A stretch of 13,429 nt of DNA from Phosphoribacter sp044220725 (GCA_044220725.1 JBGAQN010000087.1:1-13429), one strand, 5' to 3'; positions 7,499 through 13,429 are shown, counted from the first letter of the stretch. Numbers and translations are program-made. The notes: generated by a model from the letters alone, not told the origin.

Positions 7499-8482
7499 AT
7501 GGAGACGGCAGAACGCCGACCTGATCTGACGATTCGCCTCGCCGAGCCGGCGGACGACCCGCAGATCGTCTCCTTGCTGCGGTCCTCCTTGGGCAAGGAG
7601 GAGGACCGCCACTACGTGGACTTCCTGCGTTGGAAGCACCAGGAGAACCCGTTCGGTCGCTCGCCGGCCTGGGTGGCGCTCGACGGAGATCAGATCGTCG
7701 GCTTTCGGACGTTCTTACGGTGGGACTTCCTGGACGGAGAGGGTCGACGGTTGCGGGCCGTTCGGGCGGTCGACACGGCCACCCATCCGGAACACCAGGG
7801 TCGAGGCATCTTCCGTCGCCTCACGTTGGACGCCGTCGCCGATCTCACCCGTGCAGGAGACGCGTTCGTCTTCAACACCCCCAACGACAAGAGTCGCCCC
7901 GGGTACCTCAAGATGGGGTGGTCGACGTCGGCCCGGGTGCCGGTGGGCGTGCTCCCGTCGGGCCCTCGGGCACTGGCGGAGATGGCGAGGTCCAAGGTGC
8001 CGGCAGCGCTGTGGTCCGAGGAGACCGATGTCGGCGACGACGCACGTTTCGCCCTGGCTGACCCCGCTATTGGTCAGGCCCTGATCGCGCACGAGAGCCG
8101 CCGTGGCGTACGCACCGCGCGCGACGCGGCATACCTGTCGTGGCGCACCGGCTTCGGCCCCTTGCGTTATCGCATCCTGTGGCGCAGACAGGGTGACCCA
8201 CAGTCGGGGGCGCTCATCTTCCGGCTGCGCGCCCGCGGTGACGCGGTGGAGGCAGCGGTCGTCGAGGCCTTCGTGCCGGACCCGCGCACCCACCTGCACC
8301 TTCTGCGCGAACTGCTGCGTGAAACCGGTGCCGACTATGTCCTGTCCGTGAGATCGGGACGCACCGACCCGTTGATTCCCGTCCCCCGCGTGGGCCCGGT
8401 GCTCACGGTGCGCCCGCTCGCGGCGAGCCCGCCGGCACCGGGTGACTGGTCCTTGTCCTTGGCTGACGTCGAACTCTTCTGA
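7499..8482 (+). CDS. GNAT-family N-acyltransferase
   Basis: A 327-residue acyl-CoA-dependent acyltransferase. The N-terminal half is a GNAT domain: TIRLAEPADDPQIVSLL, then motif A with the acetyl-CoA pyrophosphate loop HPEHQGRGIFRRL (96-108, Q-x-x-G-x-G/A type), then VFNTPNDKSRPGYLKMGW (about 124-141), a strand I associate with GNAT proteins of exopolysaccharide loci. The second half (about 190-327) carries another alpha/beta domain and ends in WSLSLADVELF, a typical ending for this group. Acylation of an amino sugar on the repeat unit is the likely job, from context only. ATG at 7499 with GGAGGA 7 nt upstream is preferred over the longer frame from 7412, which would run back over the divergent gene. 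Its last 148 bp overlap the end of the convergent ligase gene. Confidence 0.88.
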   Translation: METAERRPDLTIRLAEPADDPQIVSLLRSSLGKEEDRHYVDFLRWKHQENPFGRSPAWVALDGDQIVGFRTFLRWDFLDGEGRRLRAVRAVDTATHPEHQGRGIFRRLTLDAVADLTRAGDAFVFNTPNDKSRPGYLKMGWSTSARVPVGVLPSGPRALAEMARSKVPAALWSEETDVGDDARFALADPAIGQALIAHESRRGVRTARDAAYLSWRTGFGPLRYRILWRRQGDPQSGALIFRLRARGDAVEAAVVEAFVPDPRTHLHLLRELLRETGADYVLSVRSGRTDPLIPVPRVGPVLTVRPLAASPPAPGDWSLSLADVELF

Positions 8483-9438
8483 CCTCGGGACCCAGCGGCG
8501 CCGACGACGGCACCTGCCAGGATCATGACGGGGACGAACTCGACGAGGTGGTCCATCTGTGCATGGACCGCCAAGCCGGTCCATGCAGCGGCGGCGATTG
8601 CCGCGACCGGCTGGGGCGCGCGGACGCACCACAGCAATCCGATCAAGACAATGAGCCCGACGAGGATCACCCCGACCATTCCGAGGTCGACGCCGACCTC
8701 GAGGGGCAGGGAGTGGGCGGCACGCAGATCAAAGTCCCGGCTCACCGTTTGGAGCTCCCCGAAGGCGCCGGGTCCGTGCCCGAACCACCAGTCCTGGTGC
8801 CAGAGGCGCCAGGCGTCACGCCACAGATCGTGACGGACCGGGCTCAGGGCCGCATTGATGGCCCCCGGCCACTGGGCGCTGGTGGTGAGCCGAGCCATGG
8901 CGTATGCCGCGAGCCCGATGGCCGCTGTTGTGCACGGGATGAGCCACCAACGTCGGCGCAGACGAAGGAGCATCGTGACCGCGACTGCGGCGGTGGCGAC
9001 CGCGGCGACGGCGATCCCGGCAGACGAACTGTTGATCCAACAGATCGCCAGGGCGGATCCGGCGAACCAGGTGACGATCACCGGTCGGGTTCCCCCACGA
9101 AGGACGACCACGGCGCCCAGAGCGGCGGCCTGGAGGGCGGCCGCCGCGTTGGCATTGGGGTAGGACAGCGGCGCTTTCCCGGGTTCCAGCGACCAGAGGC
9201 ATCCCACGTACAGCAGGGCCAGGGCCGCACCGCTCAGCGAACCCCCCACCCATGGCGGAAGCCGAGTCAGGCGGTGGCCCAGGCAGAAGCCTCCCAGGAG
9301 GGCGACCGGCGCGACCAGATAAGGAGACCCGGGCGGAGGGAGGTCGTGCACGCGGATGCCAGCGGCCAAGGCGAAGCCCACGAAGGCGACCAGCACCCCC
9401 ACCGAGAGGGTGGGGAGGAGCCGGGACCGGCCGTGCAC
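8335..9438 (-). CDS. O-antigen ligase / Wzy-like polymerase membrane protein
   Basis: A 367-residue, multi-spanning, very Ala/Leu/Val-rich protein. Hallmarks of the Wzy_C/O-antigen-ligase group are present: LSYPNANAAAA (about 91-101) after a membrane segment, then RHDLWRDAWRLWHQDWWFGHGPGAFGELQ (split across about 202-230) and RAAHSLPLEVGVDLG (about 239-253), the large periplasmic loop with the conserved His and Glu, followed by further membrane helices. It would join or polymerise lipid-linked glycans on the outer face of the membrane. GTG at 9438 directly follows the epimerase TGA (TGAGTG), so translation is coupled. From about residue 319 the frame continues as a 49-residue hydrophilic tail encoded antisense to the GNAT gene; this tail is probably not a conserved part of the protein. 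No stop codon occurs earlier. Confidence 0.82.
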   Translation of the reverse strand: MHGRSRLLPTLSVGVLVAFVGFALAAGIRVHDLPPPGSPYLVAPVALLGGFCLGHRLTRLPPWVGGSLSGAALALLYVGCLWSLEPGKAPLSYPNANAAAALQAAALGAVVVLRGGTRPVIVTWFAGSALAICWINSSSAGIAVAAVATAAVAVTMLLRLRRRWWLIPCTTAAIGLAAYAMARLTTSAQWPGAINAALSPVRHDLWRDAWRLWHQDWWFGHGPGAFGELQTVSRDFDLRAAHSLPLEVGVDLGMVGVILVGLIVLIGLLWCVRAPQPVAAIAAAAWTGLAVHAQMDHLVEFVPVMILAGAVVGAAGSRGQKSSTSAKDKDQSPGAGGLAASGRTVSTGPTRGTGINGSVRPDLTDRT

Positions 9439-10383
9439 TCAGCCCCGGAACGCGGGAAGGGTGCGGAACCAGCCGACCGTCTGCTGCAGTCCGTCGGTGA
9501 GAGGGGTGGGCTCGACATCAGGGAAGTGGGCCCGCAGTCGGCTGTTGTCGGCCTGGGAGTCCCGCACATCACCTGCGCGTGGATCGATGTGCTCCACGGC
9601 CGGAATCTCCCCAAGGGTGCGACCGAGCAGACCGATGAGCTCGTTGAGGGACGTGCGCGTGCCGAAGGCGAGGTTGACCGGCTGGGAGTCCGAGACTCGA
9701 CGGGTCACCGCGTCGGCGAGCACGCGGGCCACCGTGCCGACAAAGGTGAAGTCACGGGTCTGTTCCCCGTCACCGTGGACGATCAGGGGATCACCTCGCA
9801 GTGCGGCGTCGACGAAAGCCGGGATGACCGCGGCATACGCGTGCCCAGCTGCCTGAAGAGGTCCGTAGACGTTGAAGAAGCGGAAGGCAAGCGTCGGCAG
9901 GGCGTAGGTGTGCCCGAACGACACGGCATACGCCTCGGTCGCCTGCTTGCTCACCGCGTAGGGCGAGATCGGCTCGGTGCGCATCGTCTCCCGCTTGGGA
10001 AGCTCCCGGTTGGCGCCGTAGACCGAGGAGGACGAGGCGACAACGACGTGCAGATCCCCGTGACGACGGGCGGCCTGCAGGACTTCGAGCGTGCCGGTCG
10101 CGTTCGCGTGGTGGGAGGCGACCGGGTCGATGACCGAGCGCGGCACCGACGGGAGTGCGGCGAGGTGGACGATCGACGCGGCGCCGGCGCAGGCATGGTC
10201 GAGGGCGTCACGGTCGAGGATGCTGCCTTCGACGAGGCGGACACCGGTGCCGTCGAGGTTGGACCTGAAGCCGGTGGAGAGGTCGTCGAGGGCGACCACT
10301 TCGTCCACGTCGGGTCGAGCGAGCAGCTCTCGACCCAAGTTGGCACCGATGAAACCGGCCCCTCCGGTCACCACGACCTTCAC
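9439..10383 (-). CDS. NAD-dependent epimerase/dehydratase (extended SDR; UDP-hexose 4-epimerase-like)
   Basis: A cytoplasmic sugar-nucleotide enzyme of 314 residues that would supply an activated sugar for the repeat unit. It has the dinucleotide motif TGGAGFIG (6-13), DDLSTG (33-38) as in UDP-hexose epimerases, VHLAALPSVPRS, the SSSSVYG strand (117-123), the catalytic YAVSK (Y142, K146), RFFNVYGP (168-175) and GDGEQTRDFTFV. DDLSTG and RDFTFV point to the UDP-Gal/UDP-GlcNAc 4-epimerase side of the extended SDR family rather than dTDP-glucose dehydratases. Exact substrate unproved. The frame is open to 10671, but the first 96 residues are a Pro/Trp/Ser-rich shadow of the PqqD gene. GTG at 10383 with GAGGGG 6 nt upstream (top strand 10390-10395) gives the standard N-terminus. 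It lies 46 bp after the PqqD-like gene. Confidence 0.92.
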   Translation of the reverse strand: MKVVVTGGAGFIGANLGRELLARPDVDEVVALDDLSTGFRSNLDGTGVRLVEGSILDRDALDHACAGAASIVHLAALPSVPRSVIDPVASHHANATGTLEVLQAARRHGDLHVVVASSSSVYGANRELPKRETMRTEPISPYAVSKQATEAYAVSFGHTYALPTLAFRFFNVYGPLQAAGHAYAAVIPAFVDAALRGDPLIVHGDGEQTRDFTFVGTVARVLADAVTRRVSDSQPVNLAFGTRTSLNELIGLLGRTLGEIPAVEHIDPRAGDVRDSQADNSRLRAHFPDVEPTPLTDGLQQTVGWFRTLPAFRG

Positions 10384-10429
10384 GAATGTCCCCTCTCGGT
10401 CCCCTGACGTGACCTGCTCGGGAAGGTTA

Positions 10430-10702
10430 TCAATCGGGCAGGTTGACGAGGAAGCCGAGGGCCACCAGGTCGGCCAGGAAGTCCTGGACCGGCCCATCCA
10501 CGCTGCCCGGGGCTTCACCCGTGGCGTCGGCCACGGCTTGGGTGACGTCAGAGGTGCCGGATGTGGCCAGCGTCCAGACCAGGGCGGCGTTGCCCACCAG
10601 GGCGTAGGGCTCACCGTCGGGGAGTTGGAGCAGGAAGACCACTTCACCCTCGGTGGTGGACTGCCGGACATGCGCGACGGTCGCGGGGATGCGATGGGTC
10701 AT
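10430..10702 (-). CDS. PqqD-like protein (peptide-chaperone fold)
   Basis: A 90-residue protein of PqqD size. The features I use are an N-terminal strand pair ending EVVFLLQLPDGEPYALVGNAALVWTLATSG (split across 20-49), matching the family pattern of a short beta-hairpin, YxLNxxAxxIWxLL and a small winged-helix region, then VDGPVQDFLADLVALGFL, the usual final helix pair. True PqqD proteins bind a precursor peptide for a radical SAM enzyme; here no radical SAM gene or obvious precursor is nearby. PqqD-like proteins also occur beside nucleotidyltransferase-like proteins in polysaccharide loci, where their role is not established to my knowledge. Its ATG overlaps the stop of the upstream gene (ATGA), so the pair is translationally coupled. 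Assignment rests on pattern only. Confidence 0.75.
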   Translation of the reverse strand: MTHRIPATVAHVRQSTTEGEVVFLLQLPDGEPYALVGNAALVWTLATSGTSDVTQAVADATGEAPGSVDGPVQDFLADLVALGFLVNLPD

Positions 10703-11582
10703 GACGGTCCACTTCCCGCCGTGAGCGCTCGCAGGCGACGTATGCCGCGGCGGACCGACGAGTGAAGGACGCGCGCCACTCGCGATGTGTCGCCCCGAAG
10801 AAGTTCTGCAGGGGACGGCGCATGGCCGAGGTCCTGCTCGACCCGACCGGGGCGGACGCGCACCAGCCGAAGGCCGGTGGAGAGCCCTTCGCGCAGGGTC
10901 GGTGCCGCTCGGACATGACCGATGAGGAGGCTGACGTTGCTCGGGTCAGCGGCGGTCATGGCCTGCCAGAGACGGAATCCGCGCTGGGTACGCACGAGGT
11001 CGGCCCGGCCGGTGGCGATGGCCAGTGGTACGAAGGCGCCGAGTTCCCTGGCTACGTCGTCGACCTGCCCCCCGCTCAGCCGGGGTTGCGGCCCCCCCAG
11101 GCGAGGTCCAAATCAGGATCGTTCGGCTGGCGCGCGCGCAGGGCGTGCAGGATGAGGATCAGTCGCTGGGTCGCGATCGATGGGACGGCGCAGTCGATGC
11201 CGGCAATGGACGTGCTGTGCCGCTCGCTCCACATCATTTCGAAGGCACTTCCTGGGTCAGTGCCGATCCCGGGAAATAGCCGGTGCACGTCGACCGAGAG
11301 CCACAGGGGATGCGTCAGTGTCGCTGCATGCTCGAAGGCGGAGCCGTCGGCGAAATCATAGGCGAGGGTCCACCCGTGCTCGATGAGAGCCTCGATGAAC
11401 CGCTTGGCGTCCGCGGGCTCGACCAAGACATCGACATCGTGGCTCACTCGACCAGACGCGAGCGCTGGATCGAGGGCCGGGCCCTTGAGGTGCAGGAGCC
11501 GTGTGCCGGCCAACTGCCCCACAGTCTGGGCGACCGCATGACCGAGACTGACCCGCGCAGCGAGCGTCAATTCTGGCGTCAC
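10699..11582 (-). pseudogene. Nucleotidyltransferase-like protein (PF14907 type), one frameshift
   Basis: The first frame (GTG at 11582, GGGGAA upstream) gives 168 residues: LLHLKGPALDPALASGRVSHDVDVLVEP carries the KG and DxD (D49, D51) of the uncharacterised nucleotidyltransferase family, then LSVDVHRLFPG and ATQRLILILHALRARQPNDPDLDLAWGG. It stops at 11076. The frame one base away continues sensibly from the same point: GGPQPRLSGGQVDDVARELG, VPLAIATGRADLV, then TQRGFRLWQAM and on to a stop at 10699. The break coincides with seven G on the coding strand (top-strand C run 11092-11098); eight would join the frames into about 294 residues. Both halves look well conserved, so a sequencing deletion or a slippage-prone switch is more likely than old decay. 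The substrate is unknown. It appears to be the first gene of the operon with the PqqD-like protein, epimerase and ligase. Confidence 0.78.
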
Positions 11583-11602
11583 CGGTCACTTCCCCAAACA
11601 GA

Positions 11603-11634
11603 ACGTGGGGGACAGCGCACGCCGTCCCCCACGT
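11603..11634 (-). terminator. Strong hairpin, probable transcription terminator of the Cys-rich secreted protein gene
   Basis: ACGTGGGGGAC (11603-11613) and GTCCCCCACGT (11624-11634) form a perfect 11-bp, GC-rich stem with a 10-nt loop. It starts 15 nt beyond the stop codon of the leftward gene at 11650. On that strand only a short T-containing stretch (TTCTGTTTGG) follows, not a full U tract, which is common in high-GC actinobacteria. It ends about 20 nt before the GTG of the nucleotidyltransferase-like gene, so read-through into that operon would have to pass it. Confidence 0.75.
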
Positions 11635-11649
11635 CAAGCCCGCGTACTC

Positions 11650-12216
11650 TCAGGCTTGGTAGTCGCTGCAGCTGCAGTTGGGCGGCGTGCCGGTGACCGA
11701 CAGCCCCGTCTGGACAATGGGCGGGTGCTGACCGTGGGTGTCCGAACTGCACGGGCAAGAGTGCGCCCACTGGGCCTTGAAGTCGAAGGTGAAGACCTGA
11801 TTGGCGCTGCTCTTGTTTCCGTTGAAGAAGAAGTTGACGGTGACCGTGGCGCCGGCAGCGACCTTGATGCAGCCCGTGCCGTCGGTCGGGGGAACCCACG
11901 TGAACGCGAGGTTGTCAGGGTTGGGCGAGATGTTGGAAATGGTCGGGTTACAGATGTAGATCGCGTGAGTCGCGTCGTTGTTCTTGATGGTGAACTGAAT
12001 CCCGTAGCCCTTTTGCACGCGACCGCCGCACTGCTTAGGACCGTTGCCCTCGCCCGGGAACTTGCAGGCGCCCTTGTAGGTGAAAGTCGGCTTCGGGCCG
12101 CTGATGGCGTATGCCGGTGCGGCGGCTCCCACGGCAACGACCGCGGGCACCGACCAGGCCGCTCCCTTCGCGACGGCGCGCCGCGAGAGCCCGCTCTGGT
12201 TGGTCGGCTCGGACAT
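11650..12216 (-). CDS. Secreted Cys-rich protein with twin-arginine-like signal, unknown function
   Basis: A 188-residue protein. The N-terminus MSEPTNQSGLSRRAVAKG followed by AAWSVPAVVAVGAAAPAYA is a signal sequence with SRR at 11-13, a moderately hydrophobic core and an AYA cleavage site near residue 37. This looks like a Tat signal, although the usual Phe after the arginines is absent. The mature part (about 150 residues) is beta-rich: TVTVNFFFNG and QVFTFDFKAQW suggest an Ig-like sandwich. It has eight cysteines (51, 63, 89, 116, 154, 156, 181, 183), including CPC and CSC near the C-terminus, an even number suited to disulfides outside the cell. No LPXTG or membrane anchor is seen. I chose ATG 12216 because GGGAG lies 5 nt upstream (top strand CTCCC, 12222-12226); longer starts lack a well-placed site. 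It is divergent from the phosphatase and ends before a strong hairpin. Function unknown; a cell-surface or matrix protein is plausible. Confidence 0.8.
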   Translation of the reverse strand: MSEPTNQSGLSRRAVAKGAAWSVPAVVAVGAAAPAYAISGPKPTFTYKGACKFPGEGNGPKQCGGRVQKGYGIQFTIKNNDATHAIYICNPTISNISPNPDNLAFTWVPPTDGTGCIKVAAGATVTVNFFFNGNKSSANQVFTFDFKAQWAHSCPCSSDTHGQHPPIVQTGLSVTGTPPNCSCSDYQA

Positions 12217-12340
12217 GTCTACTCCCATGGTCAAGGTCAGCAACTCCCTCGGTCGCCCAGTGCACAACAGCACCGGCTGGGCAAGTCGAAAGACGAAATT
12301 CACGCAACCGAGTCCGGAACGGTATGTGCCCTGTGAGTAA

Positions 12341-12364
12341 CCTGAGGGCGGCACCCTCAGGAGG
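12341..12364 (+). promoter_or_regulatory. Perfect 8-bp hairpin overlapping the phosphatase Shine-Dalgarno
   Basis: CCTGAGGG (12341-12348) pairs with CCCTCAGG (12354-12361) around a 5-nt loop CGGCA. The Shine-Dalgarno AGGAGG (12359-12364), 11 nt before the ATG at 12376, shares its first three bases with the stem, so the hairpin could hide part of the ribosome site. The inverted repeat could equally be a DNA operator. The pairing is visible; the role is inference. Confidence 0.6.
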
Positions 12365-12375
12365 TCTGACCCGAC

Positions 12376-12897
12376 ATGCACGTGCTGTTCGTGTGCACCG
12401 CCAACATCGCACGCTCACCCTACGCGGAGCGACAGGCGCGGTTGATCGTGGGAGACGCGATCGGCCTCAGCAGCGCCGGAGTCCCCGGTGTGGCCGGGGA
12501 GTCCATGGACGAGCAGCTGGCGGCCCTGTTGCGGCGACGCGGTGGGGATTCCGAGGGCCATGTGAGCCGCGTGCTGACCGAGGCCGTGCTGGAGACTGCG
12601 GATCTGACCCTCACCTTCGAGTTCGCGCAGCAGATGCGGATCCTGGATCGGTGGCCGGAGCGCCGCGACCGGGTGCTCGGCCTCCACCAGTTCGCGGCCG
12701 CGCTCGACCGATGTGACGAGACGCTGACCGGCGCGGCCCTCCTCACGGCCGTCGACCGGGCTGTCGGCTTCAACTCGACCACCATGGACGTCAACGACCC
12801 ACATGGTCGGGGTCGGCGTGCGGCGGCCGCCTGCGCGAAGGAGATCGACGCCGTCCTCGATCGCATCTTGCCTCGACTGGCGGGGTCAGCCGGCTAA
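12376..12897 (+). CDS. Low-molecular-weight protein-tyrosine phosphatase
   Basis: A cytoplasmic phosphatase of 173 residues. It opens with VLFVCTANIARSPYAE: the catalytic P-loop CX5R is C7 to R13, followed by Ser14. The general acid is probably Asp141 in the DP pair of VNDPHG. LMW phosphatases of this kind (Wzb/Etp type) remove phosphate from the Tyr cluster of BY-kinases and so control polysaccharide length and export; the kinase at 2667-4135 is the obvious partner. The P-loop variant CTANIARSP differs from the classic CxGNxCRS but keeps the essential Cys, Asn, Arg and Ser. ATG at 12376 follows AGGAGG with 11-nt spacing. The gene stands alone on its strand, and its TAA overlaps the TAG of the convergent formate dehydrogenase gene (shared CTAA), so it marks the right edge of the locus. 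Confidence 0.92.
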   Translation: MHVLFVCTANIARSPYAERQARLIVGDAIGLSSAGVPGVAGESMDEQLAALLRRRGGDSEGHVSRVLTEAVLETADLTLTFEFAQQMRILDRWPERRDRVLGLHQFAAALDRCDETLTGAALLTAVDRAVGFNSTTMDVNDPHGRGRRAAAACAKEIDAVLDRILPRLAGSAG

Positions 12898-13148
12898 CCC
12901 CCGGACGGCTCCCTGACCTGGGCTCGGTCGATCTCGCCGTCGACGAAGTGCTCGGCCGCAGCGACCAGGAGTGGGTCGAGGCTGGTGTCGCCGCGCCGGA
13001 TCAGGGCGAGGAGTTCATGGCGCATCCGCGGATCCCAGAACTTCTTGATGTGGGTGGCGATCTCGGTGGCTGCCTGGTCGGCCGGCAGGTGCCCGAGGTG
13101 GCGGGTGAGGTCGTGGCCCAGGCGCACGACGGGGTGCTGGGCGGTCAT
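12894..13148 (-). CDS. fdsD: Formate dehydrogenase delta subunit (FdsD family)
   Basis: A small 84-residue protein. The diagnostic stretch is IATHIKKFWDPRMRHELLAL (30-49), matching the FdsD pattern of an N-terminal helix, H-hydrophobic-x-KFWDPRMR and a C-terminal helix ending LDPLVxxA. In cytoplasmic NAD-dependent molybdenum formate dehydrogenases this subunit is required for a stable, active complex with the alpha subunit (family knowledge). Its ATG overlaps the stop of the alpha-subunit gene (ATGA), as expected for coupled subunits. It appears to be the last gene of the formate dehydrogenase operon, which lies beyond the right edge. Confidence 0.88.
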   Translation of the reverse strand: MTAQHPVVRLGHDLTRHLGHLPADQAATEIATHIKKFWDPRMRHELLALIRRGDTSLDPLLVAAAEHFVDGEIDRAQVREPSGG

Positions 13149-13429
13149 GGAGCCATCATCGCTTCAGGGTCGCGTTCGTGCTCGGCGCGCGCGGCCTCCG
13201 TCGCCACGGTCACCTCGACCGCCGTGACCTTGTACTCGGGGCAGTTGGTCGCCCAGTCGGAGTTCTCGGTCGTGACCACATTGGCGCCGGTCACCGGGTG
13301 GTGGAAGGTGGTGTAGACCACACCGGGTTGCATCCGGGTACTGAGGGCTGCGGTGAGCCGGGTGGCGCCGACCCGGGATGCCAGTTCGACGACGTCACCG
13401 TCCCGGATGCCGCGCAGCTCGGCGTCGCT
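13145..13429 (-). CDS. Formate dehydrogenase alpha subunit, C-terminal 94 residues only
   Basis: The frame is open through the right edge of the window, so the N-terminus and the metal-binding parts are missing. The visible part is the end of the molybdopterin-dinucleotide-binding domain of the bis-MGD oxidoreductase family: LRGIRDGDVVELASRVGA, then TTFHHPVTGANVVTTENSDW and ATNCPEYKVTAVEV. The FHHP...NSDWATNCPEYKVTAV string is characteristic of the catalytic subunit of formate dehydrogenases (FdhF/FdsA type), which oxidise formate to CO2. Together with the delta subunit this points to the cytoplasmic NAD-dependent kind. It is unrelated to the polysaccharide genes. Confidence 0.9.
   Translation of the reverse strand, partial: SDAELRGIRDGDVVELASRVGATRLTAALSTRMQPGVVYTTFHHPVTGANVVTTENSDWATNCPEYKVTAVEVTVATEAARAEHERDPEAMMAP

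Noticed and set aside
8548..10407. A 619-residue open frame on the plus strand
   Set aside because: It lies antisense to the ligase and epimerase, whose motifs are unmistakable. Its product is Gly/Arg/Asp/Glu-rich without domains, as expected of a high-GC shadow frame.
10384..10671. A 96-residue N-terminal extension of the epimerase
   Set aside because: It is Pro/Trp/Ser-rich, overlaps the PqqD-like gene in another frame, and the GTG at 10383 has a good Shine-Dalgarno and gives the normal Rossmann start.
11609..11637. TTGACG as a -35 for the nucleotidyltransferase operon
   Set aside because: It lies on the minus strand at the edge of the terminator hairpin, and no TANNNT -10 occurs 16-18 bp downstream.
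12316..12343. ECF-sigma-like promoter (GGAAC then GTAACC) ahead of the phosphatase
   Set aside because: The -10 half does not match a known ECF element well, and GGAAC alone is too common in this composition.

Overview
The window is a high-G+C stretch with frequent GTG starts and purine-rich Shine-Dalgarno sites. This fits an actinobacterium, probably in or near the Micrococcales (inference from composition and protein style; no rRNA or other taxonomic marker is present). Most of it is a capsule/exopolysaccharide (Wzy-type) locus. The right edge enters a formate dehydrogenase operon.

Layout: (1) the 3' end of a SAM methyltransferase (+), convergent with a GT4 glycosyltransferase (-); (2) a divergent intergenic region with a 21-bp tandem repeat; (3) a rightward block: a broken core-2/I-branching-type glycosyltransferase, a Wzz/BY-kinase-like chain-length regulator with a frameshift, a polytopic membrane protein that may be a polymerase, and a NodB-type polysaccharide deacetylase; (4) a second GT4 glycosyltransferase (-) divergent from a GNAT acyltransferase (+); (5) a leftward, translationally coupled operon: a PF14907-type nucleotidyltransferase (frameshifted), a PqqD-like protein, a sugar-nucleotide epimerase and an O-antigen-ligase/polymerase-like membrane protein; (6) a Cys-rich protein with a twin-arginine-like signal (-), divergent from a low-molecular-weight tyrosine phosphatase (+); (7) formate dehydrogenase delta subunit and the C-terminus of the alpha subunit (-).

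The genes make sense together. The epimerase, methyltransferase, acyltransferase and glycosyltransferases would build and decorate repeat units. One or both membrane proteins would polymerise or ligate them. The deacetylase would modify the polymer. The BY-kinase and the phosphatase would form the usual phosphorylation switch on chain length and export. No flippase (Wzx) or initiating phosphoglycosyltransferase is present; they may lie left of the window.

The most striking features are: three genes that each look one base short, two at poly-G runs and one at a CG repeat, so sequencing error must be excluded; an in-frame deletion in the branching enzyme; overlap at all four convergent gene pairs, one by 148 bp; a hairpin covering part of the phosphatase Shine-Dalgarno; and a secreted protein with eight cysteines and two CxC motifs. 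The longest non-coding stretches are about 160-165 bp (1738-1902 and 12217-12375). No tRNA, rRNA, CRISPR array, insertion sequence or attachment site was found.
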